Shown here: one piece after another, positions 1 to 9,105 of the stretch | Position numbering within the stretch: position 1 is the first letter of the stretch | Layout of the letters: every line of letters begins with the position of its first letter | Origin: Lichenicoccus roseus | GTDB taxonomy: Bacteria > Pseudomonadota > Alphaproteobacteria > Acetobacterales > Acetobacteraceae | Reading direction: 5' to 3' | DNA: 64,000 nucleotides | NCBI RefSeq assembly: GCF_005844085.1 | Contig: NZ_VCDI01000002.1 | Coordinates: 792,277-856,276 of the forward strand | Translations under genes and position numbers: made by a program | Notes under the pieces: model-generated | Seen by the model: the letters and a program-made list of their open reading frames with translations, nothing else | The model's database searches: none | What the model was told of the DNA's origin: nothing

Positions 1-470
1 AGCTTCGGTGGCGTGCCGTAGGCGTCGAGCAGGTCGAGATGGGTGCCGGGATCGGCAAGTCCCATCTGCTCGTGCTGGCCCTGAATCTCGATCAGCAAAG
101 CGGCGGCGCGCCGCAGCAGGCCGACGCCCACCGGCTGGTCGTTGATGTAGGCGCGTGAGCGGCCGTCCATGGTGACGATCCGGCGCAGCACCACCGGCTC
201 GCCCGGCTCCGGCACCATGCCCTGCTCGTTCAGCAGCGCATGCAGCGGGTGATCCGGACCGATCTCGAAACAGGCGGTGACGCTGGCCTGCGACGAGCCG
301 GAGCGCACCAGCGAGGCGGCGGAACGTTCGCCCAGCGCCAGCCCCAGGCTGTCCAGCAGGATCGACTTGCCGGCGCCGGTCTCGCCGGTGAGCACGGTGA
401 GTCCCGGCTGCAGGGCGAGGTCGAGCTTCTCGATGAGCACTACGTCGCGGATCGAGAGCAGGGTCAGCAT
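1..470 (-). CDS. recN: DNA repair protein RecN, N-terminal part (runs off the left edge)
   Basis: This is the first 156 or so codons of an SMC-like ATPase of recombinational double-strand break repair. The protein begins MLTLLSIRDVVLIEKLDLAL, and the Walker A loop TGETGAGKS lies at about residues 28 to 36. Further on is the RecN-typical segment with RAYINDQPV followed by IEIQGQHEQ. The coiled coil and Walker B half lie outside the window. The ATG at 468-470 follows the bamD stop by 21 bases, so recN is the promoter-distal gene of lpxC-bamD-recN; no LexA-like box is visible in the short gap. The identification is firm even though the gene is partial. Confidence 0.93.
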   Translation of the reverse strand, partial: MLTLLSIRDVVLIEKLDLALQPGLTVLTGETGAGKSILLDSLGLALGERSAASLVRSGSSQASVTACFEIGPDHPLHALLNEQGMVPEPGEPVVLRRIVTMDGRSRAYINDQPVGVGLLRRAAALLIEIQGQHEQMGLADPGTHLDLLDAYGTPPK

Positions 471-491
471 GGGGGTGCCGGCTGCGGCTGG

Positions 492-1412
492 CTAGAACAC
501 GGAGTTCCAGGCGCGGCCAAGGAAGCCCGGATGAGCCGTCGGGACTGCGGCGGCCGGGACCGGGCCGCTGGTGCCGGGCTCGGGCATGTGCGGATCCAGC
601 GCCTTCGCCGACCGCAGCTCGCGATAGCTGGTTTGGTACCACGGGCTGCCCGGGTAGTTGTAGCCGAGCACGCTGGCGGTGCGGCGGGCCTGGTCGGTCA
701 GGCCGAGCTTGAGGTACAGTTCGACCAGGCGGGACAACGCCTCCGCGGTGTGGTTGGTGGTCTGGAAGTCCTGCACCACGCGCTGGTAGCGGTTGATCGC
801 CGCTTCGTAGTAGTGCTGGCTCTCGTAGTAGCGGCCGACCAGCATCTCCTTGCCGGCGATATGGTCGCGGCAGAGGTCGATCTTCAGCCTGGCGTCACGG
901 GCGTAGGCGCTGTCGGGGAAGCGGGTCGCGACCTCGTTCAGCGCCGACATCGCCTCGACGGTGCCCTGCTGGTCCCGGCTGACGTCGGCGATCTGCTCGT
1001 AGTAGCACAGCGCCCGCAGGTAGTAGGCGTACGCGGCGTCCTTGCTGGTCGGATGCAGCTGCAGGAAGCGGTCGAGCTGCGACACCGCGTCCGGATAGCT
1101 GTTCTGCAGGTAGTAGGCGTAGCCTTCCATCAGCTGCGCGTTCGAGGTCCACGCGGAGTACGGGTAGTTCTGCTGGATCGCCTCGAACTGCGCCTGCGCC
1201 AGCCGGTAGCGGCCGGTATGCAGTGCGTCGATGCCGTTGTTGTAGAGCGTCTCCGGGCCCTGGTCGGCGCGGACGACCGGCTGCTGGTCGGATTTCGAGC
1301 TGCTGAACGGGTTGATGGCGTCGAGCGTCGAGCATCCGGCGAGCAGCAACGCCAGGCAAGTGACTGGCGCCATCCCGGTGGTGAGCGTGGTCAAGGGTCG
1401 GGGGTTGCGCAT
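492..1412 (-). CDS. bamD: Outer membrane assembly lipoprotein BamD
   Basis: This 306-residue lipoprotein is the TPR component of the BAM complex that inserts beta-barrel proteins into the outer membrane. It has an N-terminal signal with the lipobox LLAGC (lipidated Cys27). Tetratricopeptide-like helical repeats follow from about residue 50 to 260, including LYNNGIDALHTGRYRLAQAQ and VSQLDRFLQLHPTSKDAAYA, as in the BamD/YfiO family. A GGAAGAG ribosome site precedes the ATG at 1410-1412. A second ATG at codon 14 would still give a working signal peptide. It sits between lpxC and recN, which is usual in alphaproteobacteria. The C-terminal tail is Pro/Ala-rich. Confidence 0.93.
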   Translation of the reverse strand: MRNPRPLTTLTTGMAPVTCLALLLAGCSTLDAINPFSSSKSDQQPVVRADQGPETLYNNGIDALHTGRYRLAQAQFEAIQQNYPYSAWTSNAQLMEGYAYYLQNSYPDAVSQLDRFLQLHPTSKDAAYAYYLRALCYYEQIADVSRDQQGTVEAMSALNEVATRFPDSAYARDARLKIDLCRDHIAGKEMLVGRYYESQHYYEAAINRYQRVVQDFQTTNHTAEALSRLVELYLKLGLTDQARRTASVLGYNYPGSPWYQTSYRELRSAKALDPHMPEPGTSGPVPAAAVPTAHPGFLGRAWNSVF

Positions 1413-1481
1413 GCCAGCTCTTCCGAAAGGGGCCGCCTTATATCACGCGGCGTCCGAGGGTGAAGAGTGGGTGGCCCGGCT

Positions 1482-1541
1482 TCAGGCCGCCCCGCGTCAG
1501 GCTGCCCCGCGTCAGGCCGCCCCGGGTCAGGCCGCGATGCT
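1482..1541. repeat. 15-bp tandem repeat, three full units plus a part, overlapping the lpxC stop codon
   Basis: The unit tcaggccgccccgcg occurs at 1482-1496, 1497-1511 (one change) and 1512-1526 (one change). A fourth, partial copy begins at 1527, where its tca is the lpxC TGA stop on the minus strand. Because 15 is a multiple of three, each copy places another TGA in the lpxC frame. This looks like replication slippage at the gene end. Confidence 0.85.
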
Positions 1542-2564
1542 GTCCGGCACCACGCCGCGCCCGCTGATCCGCCAGGCGGACTGGTCCGACAGGAGGGCAT
1601 GCAGCAGGCGGTTGTTCAGCGCATGACCTGATCGATGGCCGATGAAGGCGCCGCGGATTGCCTGGCCGGCAAGGGCGAGATCGCCCACCGCGTCCAGAAC
1701 CTTGTGCCGGACGAACTCGTCGCGACGACGCAGGCCGGCCGGGTTGACCACGCGGGCATCGTCCACGACCACCGCGTTGTCGAGCGAGCCGCCTCGCGCC
1801 AGTCCGGCGGCGCGCAGCGCCTCGATCTCGCCGAGCATGGTGAAGGTGCGGCAGTCGGCGACCTCGGCGCGGAAGGCCCGCTCGGTCAGCGCCATGCTGT
1901 AGGCCTGGCGGCCGATCGCCCGCGCCGGGAAGGCGATCGAGAGCGCCAGCGACAGGCAGGGCCGGGTTGCCGGACGCAGTTCGGCGAAAGACTCGCCGGC
2001 TTCGACGCGGACGCGCTTCAGCACCTCGATCATGCCGCGCGAGCCCTGCTGCTCCTGCCGGCCGGCGCAATCCAGCAGGAACACGAACGGCGCCGCCGAT
2101 CCGTCGAGGATCGGCACTTCCGGGCCATCGACCTCGACGACGGCGTTGTCGATCATGCAACCGGCCAAGGCCGCCATGACGTGCTCGACGGTGGCGATGC
2201 GCGCCTCGGGATGCTCGCGGCTGGCGATCACCGTGCTCAGCCGCGTATCGACCACGAGGTCGTGCCGGGCCGGGATCTCGATGCCCAGGTCGTTGCGTAC
2301 GAAGACGATGCCGGTATCGGCCGGCGCGGGACGCAGGGTCAGGCGGATGGTGCGGCCGGTATGCAGGCCGACGCCGACGCATGAGATCGGGTTGCGCAGC
2401 GTATGCTGTCGGACCCGGCCGAAACGCACCGGCATGTCGGAGGCCAGGGACGGGAACGCGGACTGCTCCAGCAGCGCATCGGTGGTCGGATCCTGGAGGG
2501 CGCTGTCCATGCTGTCGCCACCACCCGCACCGTGCAGGCTCTCCAGCGTGGCCAGACCATCCAT
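1527..2564 (-). CDS. lpxC: UDP-3-O-acyl-N-acetylglucosamine deacetylase LpxC
   Basis: LpxC is the zinc deacetylase that catalyses the first committed step of lipid A synthesis in the cytoplasm. Family signatures are VGLHTGRTIRLTLRPAP near the start of the core, TVEHVMAALAG (zinc histidine) and HKVLDAVGDLALAG (HKxxDxxGD, zinc and catalytic residues). I chose the ATG at 2562-2564 because GAGGT lies just upstream. This gives 345 residues, about 40 more than E. coli LpxC, the excess being a poorly conserved N-terminal extension. The frame stays open to 2708. It follows the terminator downstream of ftsZ, so it probably has its own promoter; a TTGACT at 2660-2665 (minus strand) is a weak -35 candidate without a good -10. 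Confidence 0.93.
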   Translation of the reverse strand: MDGLATLESLHGAGGGDSMDSALQDPTTDALLEQSAFPSLASDMPVRFGRVRQHTLRNPISCVGVGLHTGRTIRLTLRPAPADTGIVFVRNDLGIEIPARHDLVVDTRLSTVIASREHPEARIATVEHVMAALAGCMIDNAVVEVDGPEVPILDGSAAPFVFLLDCAGRQEQQGSRGMIEVLKRVRVEAGESFAELRPATRPCLSLALSIAFPARAIGRQAYSMALTERAFRAEVADCRTFTMLGEIEALRAAGLARGGSLDNAVVVDDARVVNPAGLRRRDEFVRHKVLDAVGDLALAGQAIRGAFIGHRSGHALNNRLLHALLSDQSAWRISGRGVVPDSIAA

Positions 2565-2720
2565 GGATTTACCTCGTCCCCGTGCATCGGTCCCACGTGC
2601 CACTGCGCCGGGACGGATATCGTTGAGCGTAGGTCTAGACGGCCCACCCCCCAATCGCCAGTCAACGATTATTGCCGAGTATTTCGCGCTAAGTGGCTCA
2701 TCGCGCACGCTTTTTGTGTC

Positions 2721-2760
2721 AAAAACGAAGCGGCCGGCCAGGGTTTCCCCGGGCCGGCCA
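2721..2760 (-). terminator. Hairpin terminator after ftsZ
   Basis: Read on the minus strand, GGCCGGCC (2752-2759) and GGCCGGCC (2732-2739) form a perfect 8-bp stem. An inner GGG-AAA-CCC extends it, and five T residues follow at 2721-2725 after a 6-base gap. It lies about 50 bases past the ftsZ stop and before lpxC, so it would separate the dcw operon from lpxC-bamD-recN. Confidence 0.65.
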
Positions 2761-2812
2761 CAACTCGCTTCAAACCGCCGTGGTCGAGGCGACGGTGATC
2801 AGGCGGCGGTGG

Positions 2813-4591
2813 TCAGGACTGGCGCCGCAGGAATGCCGGAATATCCAGCCCGGCCTCCTCGGCGGCGACCGGACGCACCGTCGCGGTCGGCGCCTCGGAC
2901 CTGGTCTCCCGGACATCGCGATGGTCCCGCTGATCCGAGCCGTCACGTGCGTCGTACTCCTCGCGCGGCCCGGCCTCCCGGTACTGCTGGTCTCCCAGCT
3001 GAGGCTCGGCGCGGCGGCCGTCATGCGTCATCTGCGGCGGCACGCCAGGGACCGGACCGGCAGCGCCGCGACGCAGCGCGCCGGTGACGATGCCGAACAG
3101 GCTGCGGCTCGGAGCCGGTGCCGGCATCGGCTCGGAATGGCCGCGCGGCGGCTCCGAGAACAGGCCCGAACGGGGTGAGGCGGGACGTGCACCGACGCCG
3201 GCCACGGTTCCGGACGCCGGCAGCTGGTGCGGCAGCGCGCTCGGCGACGGCGCCTGCACGTAGTCCTGGTCGTCGCGCTGACCTGGCTGCGACGGGGCGC
3301 TGGAGTAGCCGGTGGTGGAGGCGTTCGGCGCCGCGTAGTTGGGCGTCGGCGCCGGCGCTTCCGCCGCATGGGCGAACTGCGACCAGTTGTCGCTGTTGGC
3401 GTGGCCTTGGCCACCCGCGGCGTGGCGTGGCTGCTGGGTCAGCACCGGGGCGCCGATCGGACCGGTCGCCGGCACCGCCTTGCGCGCCGGACCGCCGAAA
3501 CGCGAACCGCCGTAGGACGGCGCGGTGCCGCCGAGCGGATGTGCACCCGGCGTCGGATACGGGATCGGCTGGCTGACCTGCGCCGCCTCGGCCATGCGCG
3601 GCCGGTCGGCCTGCGCCACCGGGGTGTCGATGCCGGTCGCCACCACCGAGACGCGGATACGCCCGGTCAGGCTCTCGTCGATCGCCGAGCCGAAGATGAT
3701 GTTGGCATCCTCGGCGACTTCCTCGCGGATGCGGTTGGCCGCCTGGTCCACCTCGAACAGCGTCATGTCGTCGCCGCCGGTGATGTTGATCAGCAGGCCG
3801 CGCGCGCCCGCCATCGAGGTGTCCTCGAGCAGCGGATTGGAGATCGCGGCCTCTGCGGCACGGATCGCGCGGTTCTCGCCGTCGCTCTCGCCGGTCCCCA
3901 TCATCGCCTTGCCCATCTCGGCCATGACGGTGCGGATATCGGCGAAGTCGAGGTTGACCAGCCCGGGCGCCACCATCAGGTCGGTGACGCCGCGCACGCC
4001 CATGTAGAGGACGTGGTCGGCCATCTTGAAGGCCTCCTTCCAGCCGGTGCGCTCGTTGGCCAGCCGGAAGAGGTTCTGGTTCGGGATGACGATCAGCGTG
4101 TCGACGAACTGCTGCAGCTCGGAGATGCCGGTCTCGGCCGCCTTGCTCCGGCGCACGCCCTCGAAGGTGAACGGCTTGGTCACCACGCCCACCGTCAGGA
4201 TGCCGCGCTCGCGCGCCATGCGGGCGATCACCGGTGCCGCCCCGGTGCCGGTGCCGCCGCCCATGCCGGCGGTGATGAACACCATGTGCGCGCCGTCCAT
4301 GTGGCGGGCGAGCTCGTCGGCGGCCTCCTCGGCGGCGGCGCGGCCGATCTCGGGCTTGGCGCCGGCGCCGAGGCCCTGGGTCAGGTGCGGCCCGAGCTGG
4401 ATGCGGCGGTCGGCGCGGCTGTGGGTGAGCTGCTGGGCGTCGGTGTTCGCCACCACGAACTCGACCCCCTGCAACTGCAGCGCAATCATGTTGTCGACGG
4501 CATTGGTGCCGCCGCCGCCGACGCCGATCACCGTGATGCGTGGCGTGAAGTCCGAGTAGGTCTGCTGCGGCAAGGTCAGGTTGAGGGTCAT
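2813..4591 (-). CDS. ftsZ: Cell division GTPase FtsZ
   Basis: FtsZ is the tubulin-like GTPase that forms the cytokinetic Z ring. The GTPase core (about residues 15 to 330) contains [15 protein letters not shown] and the tubulin signature GGGTGTG within residues 109-118. Its 592 residues exceed E. coli FtsZ (383) because of a roughly 230-residue Pro/Ala/Gly/Gln-rich linker. It ends with a conserved C-terminal peptide, [11 protein letters not shown], the docking site for FtsA and related partners. Long linkers are normal in alphaproteobacteria. It is the last dcw gene. The 176-base gap before it (4592-4767) may hold a dedicated ftsZ promoter, but I found no convincing -35/-10 pair. Confidence 0.97.
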   Translation of the reverse strand: MTLNLTLPQQTYSDFTPRITVIGVGGGGTNAVDNMIALQLQGVEFVVANTDAQQLTHSRADRRIQLGPHLTQGLGAGAKPEIGRAAAEEAADELARHMDGAHMVFITAGMGGGTGTGAAPVIARMARERGILTVGVVTKPFTFEGVRRSKAAETGISELQQFVDTLIVIPNQNLFRLANERTGWKEAFKMADHVLYMGVRGVTDLMVAPGLVNLDFADIRTVMAEMGKAMMGTGESDGENRAIRAAEAAISNPLLEDTSMAGARGLLINITGGDDMTLFEVDQAANRIREEVAEDANIIFGSAIDESLTGRIRVSVVATGIDTPVAQADRPRMAEAAQVSQPIPYPTPGAHPLGGTAPSYGGSRFGGPARKAVPATGPIGAPVLTQQPRHAAGGQGHANSDNWSQFAHAAEAPAPTPNYAAPNASTTGYSSAPSQPGQRDDQDYVQAPSPSALPHQLPASGTVAGVGARPASPRSGLFSEPPRGHSEPMPAPAPSRSLFGIVTGALRRGAAGPVPGVPPQMTHDGRRAEPQLGDQQYREAGPREEYDARDGSDQRDHRDVRETRSEAPTATVRPVAAEEAGLDIPAFLRRQS

Positions 4592-4767
4592 GAAGGCGTC
4601 GCTCCGGGCTTGAGGACCCTAGGGGTTTCCTGGGTTAGACCCTGGTGGGTCACTGTAGGCAGGCATCCGTCTCGGGTCATCCGATTCGGTTTGTTCTTGA
4701 CGATTGCGAAAGCCGACATCGTCGATTGATCCAGGCACGCTCGCGAAGGGTCTCTGCGAGGGTCATC

Positions 4768-6267
4768 TCAGACGTGCTCGCGAAGCAGGTCGACGAGGCG
4801 GCGCAGCAGCCCGGTCGGCCGCGGCTCGCTGAGGTCGAGATCGTGCAGCGTTCGCCCACCGCCGGCGGCGTATGCCAGCAGGCCGCTGGCGGTGGCGAAG
4901 CCGGGACCGTTGGCATCCGCCGGCAGGCCGCGCAGGCCGGTCGGCGCGCCCAGCCTGACCTTGCGGTTCAGCACCCGGGTCGCCAGCCGCTGCACGCCGT
5001 CGAGCTGGCTGGCGCCGCCGGTCAACACCACACGCTCGGCGGCGGCACGGCCTAGGCCGGCATTGTCGAGCCGGTCCCGCAGCAGCTCGAAGGTCTCCTC
5101 CAGGCGCGGACGGATCACCGACACCACGCGCGAGCGCGGCATCCGGATGAAGCTGTGCTCGTCGACGCCGACCTGCTGCACCTGCAGGATCTCGCGCTCG
5201 TCCTCGCTGCTGGGCTCGGCATTGCCGAACACCACCTTCAGCCGCTCGGCGCTGCCCAGCGGCGTCGACAGCACCTGGGCGATGTCCTTGGTGACGTGCA
5301 GCCCGCCGACCGGCAACTGCGCGGTGTGCAGCAGCTGGTTGTCGGCGAACACCGCCATCTGCGTGGTGCCGCCGCCCATGTCGATCACCGTGCAACCGAG
5401 TTCGCGCTCGTCGTCCACCAGCACCGACAGGCCGGACGCGAACGGTGCCGCCACCAGCTCGGTGATGCCGAGGTCGCAGCGCGCGATCACCGCGGTGAGG
5501 TTGCGCAGCGACATCGAGCTGGCATCGATGACATGCAGCCGGGCGGCGAGCTGCTCGCAATGATGGCCGCGCGGATCCTCGACGCCGGTGACTTCGTCGA
5601 CCGCGAAGTCGAGCGGCAGGGCATGGATGATCTCGCGCCCGTCGGTATTCGCGCGATGACGGCCCTCTGTGACGATGCGGCGGATATCGGCGTCTCCGAC
5701 GATGCGGCCGCCGACCGGCCAGCGCACGTTGAACAGCCGGCTCTCCGGCTGGCCGCAGGTCAGGCTGACGGTGACGCTGCGCAGATGGTGGTCCGCGGCC
5801 TCCTCGGCCTGGCCGACGGCGGCGCGTATGGCGCGCTCGGCTTCCTTGAGGTCGGTGATGCCGCCGAGCCGCACGCCCCGGCTGCGCTGCCAGCCGCAGC
5901 CCATGACGCGCAACGTGCCGTCCGGCTCGCCGCGGCCGATCAGGCAGGTGACCTTGCTGGTGCCGATATCGAGCACCCCGAACACGCCCGGCTGCCACTC
6001 GCGGCGGCGACGCTGGTCGGGCGGCGAAAGGGCCAGGGCGCGCTGGCCGCCGCTGCCGTCGGCAATCGCCAGCGTACGGGCCGGCGTCGACTGCGCGGCG
6101 TCCTCGGCCTTCCTCTGCAGCGCCTTGCGGGTCCGTCGGGTAGTGCGCTTGCGCGGAGCCGGCTCCGGGGCAGGCGGCTCGGGTTGCGGAACGTGCACAG
6201 GAAACCGGTTGCCGGCAGCCTGCCGCTCGGGATCCTGTGGCTCCGGGGGACGCGTGAGTTCGTTCAT
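4768..6267 (-). CDS. ftsA: Cell division protein FtsA
   Basis: FtsA is the actin-fold ATPase that tethers FtsZ to the membrane. The phosphate-binding segment GVLDIGTSKVTCLIGR begins near residue 97. The second phosphate loop VIDMGGGTTQMAVF and the adenosine motif VVLTGGASQLDGV are also present. The C terminus GLLRRLVDLLREHV is the expected amphipathic membrane-targeting helix. At 499 residues it is longer than E. coli FtsA because of a roughly 90-residue Pro- and Arg/Lys-rich N-terminal extension. The start overlaps the ftsQ stop by 4 bases, which suggests translational coupling. Confidence 0.95.
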   Translation of the reverse strand: MNELTRPPEPQDPERQAAGNRFPVHVPQPEPPAPEPAPRKRTTRRTRKALQRKAEDAAQSTPARTLAIADGSGGQRALALSPPDQRRRREWQPGVFGVLDIGTSKVTCLIGRGEPDGTLRVMGCGWQRSRGVRLGGITDLKEAERAIRAAVGQAEEAADHHLRSVTVSLTCGQPESRLFNVRWPVGGRIVGDADIRRIVTEGRHRANTDGREIIHALPLDFAVDEVTGVEDPRGHHCEQLAARLHVIDASSMSLRNLTAVIARCDLGITELVAAPFASGLSVLVDDERELGCTVIDMGGGTTQMAVFADNQLLHTAQLPVGGLHVTKDIAQVLSTPLGSAERLKVVFGNAEPSSEDEREILQVQQVGVDEHSFIRMPRSRVVSVIRPRLEETFELLRDRLDNAGLGRAAAERVVLTGGASQLDGVQRLATRVLNRKVRLGAPTGLRGLPADANGPGFATASGLLAYAAGGGRTLHDLDLSEPRPTGLLRRLVDLLREHV

Positions 6268-7232
6268 GCCGGCCTCCTGGTCGGGGCGGAGCCCTCCGGG
6301 GCGATGTGGGACGGACTGTCCTTGCCCACGCCGCTGCCCGGCAACTGCTCATGATCGAGCGGCGGCCGACCTGAGTCGGCGGCATCCGGCGCCGGCTGCG
6401 GACGCATGCGCAGCTGCAGCCGGTCCGGCAGCCGGAGATCGATATTCACCAGCGGCCGCTCGAGCAGCTGCATGTGGTCCTCGAGCTGGGCCAGCCGGGC
6501 CAGCGCCGGCACTTCCTCGCCTTCCGGCAGCAGCACGTCCGCACCGCTGCGCAGCGTCAGGTTCCAGCGTCGCTGGCCGACCCGGACCGCCGCCACTACC
6601 TGGCTGCGCACCGTCGGCTGGGTGTCCAGCGCGTCGACCAGGGCGGCGGCGGCGGCGGGAGCACCGGCGCCGACCACCAGCGGCAGCTGCGCGAAAGCCT
6701 CGGCGTCCTTGCCGTTCATGCCCTGCTGCGCCACCACCTGGCCGTTGCGGTCGATCAGCACGAAGCGGCCCTGGTTCTGCCAGACCGCGAAGGGGCGACG
6801 CTCGGTGAGCCGCACCAGCACGGTGCCGGGCAGGCGGCGCTCGACGGTCGCGTGCTCGACGAAGGCGAGCCGGTCGATGCGCCGACGGGCCTGCTCGATC
6901 GAGAAGCCGAGCAGCGGGTCGCCGCGGGTGACTCCGAGCGCTTCCAGCACCGATGCTTCCGGCTGCATGTTGCGGCCCTGGACGATGATCTCGACGACGG
7001 GCAGGCCGCTGACGCGTCCCAGTTCGGCGCGCATCGGCGCGAAACTCTGCTCGCTGCGCATGGCGTGGTCGACATGCAGCGCGAACCCGCCGGCAGCCAT
7101 CAGCACGATGCCGGCCAGCGCCGGCTTCACCAGCCGACGCTGGCGGCGCGCGAAGATCAGCAGGCGCGACGGCCGGTCCATGGCGCTCGCGCCACCGTAG
7201 CCGCTCGTGCGGATCCGCCTCACGCCCGGCAT
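6264..7232 (-). CDS. ftsQ: Cell division protein FtsQ
   Basis: FtsQ is a bitopic divisome protein that links FtsL and FtsB to early division proteins. There is a cytoplasmic basic N terminus, one membrane segment (LAGIVLMAAGGFALHV, about residues 40 to 55), then a POTRA domain (VVEIIVQGRNMQPEASVLEA) and the FtsQ beta domain with ERRPFAVWQNQGRF. I chose the ATG at 7230-7232 because GGAG lies 8 bases upstream, giving 322 residues and a 13-base overlap with ddlB. The frame stays open to 7259, and an internal ATG at 7181 is also possible. Confidence 0.92.
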   Translation of the reverse strand: MPGVRRIRTSGYGGASAMDRPSRLLIFARRQRRLVKPALAGIVLMAAGGFALHVDHAMRSEQSFAPMRAELGRVSGLPVVEIIVQGRNMQPEASVLEALGVTRGDPLLGFSIEQARRRIDRLAFVEHATVERRLPGTVLVRLTERRPFAVWQNQGRFVLIDRNGQVVAQQGMNGKDAEAFAQLPLVVGAGAPAAAAALVDALDTQPTVRSQVVAAVRVGQRRWNLTLRSGADVLLPEGEEVPALARLAQLEDHMQLLERPLVNIDLRLPDRLQLRMRPQPAPDAADSGRPPLDHEQLPGSGVGKDSPSHIAPEGSAPTRRPA

Positions 7233-8176
7233 GCGGCGTGCTCCACCATCCAGGCGCATAGGGCGCCGAAATCCATGCCGCAGAATGCCGCCTGTTCGGG
7301 CAGCAGCGAGGTCGGCGTCAGGCCGGGCTGGGTGTTGACCTCGAGGATCACCAGCCGGCCGGGTGCCGTGTCGCCGGACCGGGTGTCGTCGTAGCGGAAG
7401 TCGGTGCGCGAGGCGCCGCTGCAGCCCAGCGCGCGATGGGCGGCGAGCGCGATCCCGAGCGCCTGCGCGAAGGCTTCCGGATGGATCGACGCCGGCAGCT
7501 GGTGCTGCGAGCCGCCGGCCGCATATTTCGCGTCGTAGTCGTAGAAGCCGTGGCTCATCGACGGGTTGGGGGTGATGTCGGTCACGGTGAGGGCGCGGTC
7601 GCCGACCACCGCCACCGTCAATTCGCGGCCGGGGATGAATTCCTCGACCAGCGCGTTCGGCCCGTAGCTCCAGGCGGCGGCGATGGCGGCGCGGGTGTTC
7701 GAGCCGGCGCGGATGATCTCGACGCCGACCGAGGAGCCCTCGTTCACCGGCTTGATGACGTAGGGCAGCGGCAGCGGGTCGGCGCCTGCGAGGTCCGCGA
7801 CCGGGACCAGGCCGCCGGCGGCCACCGGCAGCCCGGCAGCGACGAACGCCGCGCGCGCGGCATGCTTGTCCATCGCGACCGCCGAGGCGCGTATGCCGGA
7901 ATGGGTATAGGGAATGCCGATCCAGTCGAGCACCCCCTGGATCGCGCCGTCCTCGCCGAAGCGGCCGTGCAGCGCATTGAACACCACGTCCGGGCGGTCG
8001 GCATCGAGGTCAGCGAGCAGGGCGCGCAGGTCGGGGCCGGCATCGATGCCGCGGGCGTCGTAGCCGCTCTCGTTCAGCGCCCGCAGCACCTGCGCGCCGC
8101 TCGACAGGCTGACCGCGCGCTCGGCGGACAGGCCGCCCATCAGCACGCAAACCTTGCGACGACGGAGCCCGCTCAT
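7220..8176 (-). CDS. ddlB: D-alanine--D-alanine ligase
   Basis: This ATP-grasp enzyme makes the D-Ala-D-Ala dipeptide used by MurF. Characteristic segments are KVCVLMGGLSAERAVSLSSG at the N terminus, NEGSSVGVEII, LVEEFIPGRELTVAVVG and the Mg/ATP-binding VILEVNTQPGLTPTSLLPEQ near the C terminus. The 318-residue length is typical. The start overlaps the murB stop by 4 bases. The dcw position identifies it as the DdlB type. Confidence 0.95.
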   Translation of the reverse strand: MSGLRRRKVCVLMGGLSAERAVSLSSGAQVLRALNESGYDARGIDAGPDLRALLADLDADRPDVVFNALHGRFGEDGAIQGVLDWIGIPYTHSGIRASAVAMDKHAARAAFVAAGLPVAAGGLVPVADLAGADPLPLPYVIKPVNEGSSVGVEIIRAGSNTRAAIAAAWSYGPNALVEEFIPGRELTVAVVGDRALTVTDITPNPSMSHGFYDYDAKYAAGGSQHQLPASIHPEAFAQALGIALAAHRALGCSGASRTDFRYDDTRSGDTAPGRLVILEVNTQPGLTPTSLLPEQAAFCGMDFGALCAWMVEHAACRA

Positions 8177-9105
8177 GCCGGCACCCCGATGCGCTTGATC
8201 TCCCAGGCGAGCTCCACGCCGGACGTCGCGCGGACCCGCTCGCGCACCTGCTCGCCGAGCGCCTCGAGATCGGCGGCGGCGGCGTTGCCGGTGTTGAGCA
8301 GGAAGTTGCAGTGCTTCTCGCTGACCTGCGCGCCACCCAGGGCCAGCCCGCGACAGCCGGCGAGGTCGATCAGCTCCCAGGCCTTGCGATCGCTTTCACC
8401 GGGATCCGGATTGCGGAAGGTCGAGCCTCCGGTGCGCGCGCGGATCGGCTGGGTCGCCTCCCGGGCGGCGCGGATCTCTGCGATGCGGGCGGCAACCAGG
8501 GCGCGATCGGCGGCCTCGGCGCGGAAACGGGCGCGCACCACGATGGCGCCGTCCGGCAGCGCCGAGTGCCGGTACGAGAAGCCGAGCTGCTGCACCGGCA
8601 GGCGCAGCAACTCGCCGGAATGGGTGACGATCTCGGCCCAGTCGAGCACGTCGGTGATCTCGCTGCCGTACGCGCCGGCATTCATCGCCACCGCGCCGCC
8701 GACCGAGCCCGGGATGCCGGCCAGGAACTCGAGGCCGCGCAGACCGGCCGAGGCGGCATGTTCGGCGATCGTCATGTCGAGGCAGGCGCTTCCGGCGACG
8801 ATGCCGTCCGCCTCGACCACGATGTCGGAAAAGCCGCGCGCGAGCTTCACCACGATGCCGCGCAGGCCGCCGTCGCGGATGATCAGGTTCGACGCCGCGC
8901 CGATGGTCATCACCGGCAGCTCGGGTGGCAGCGCCGCCATGAACGACGCGAGGTCCTCGGCGTCGTCGGGACGCACCAGGACGTCGGCCGGTCCGCCGAC
9001 GCGGAACCAGCTTTGCGCCCCGAGCGGCGCGTTCGGCGTGACGCGGCCGCGCAACGGCGGCAGCAGCGCGTCGAACCCGCGATCCTGGGGGCGCACGGCG
9101 TTCAT
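8173..9105 (-). CDS. murB: UDP-N-acetylenolpyruvoylglucosamine reductase MurB
   Basis: MurB is the FAD-dependent reductase that turns the MurA product into UDP-N-acetylmuramate. It has FAD-binding segments ([55 protein letters not shown]) and the C-terminal substrate region beginning [14 protein letters not shown] with the catalytic Ser. The start is the ATG at 9103-9105, 4 bases inside the murC end; the reading frame continues open upstream, but that is antisense-like sequence overlapping murC. The product has 310 residues. Confidence 0.95.
   Translation of the reverse strand: MNAVRPQDRGFDALLPPLRGRVTPNAPLGAQSWFRVGGPADVLVRPDDAEDLASFMAALPPELPVMTIGAASNLIIRDGGLRGIVVKLARGFSDIVVEADGIVAGSACLDMTIAEHAASAGLRGLEFLAGIPGSVGGAVAMNAGAYGSEITDVLDWAEIVTHSGELLRLPVQQLGFSYRHSALPDGAIVVRARFRAEAADRALVAARIAEIRAAREATQPIRARTGGSTFRNPDPGESDRKAWELIDLAGCRGLALGGAQVSEKHCNFLLNTGNAAAADLEALGEQVRERVRATSGVELAWEIKRIGVPA

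Noticed and set aside
4592..4767. Distinct promoter or regulatory RNA in the ftsA-ftsZ gap
   Set aside because: The sequence has G/T-rich repeated stretches but no convincing -35/-10 pair or stable conserved structure.
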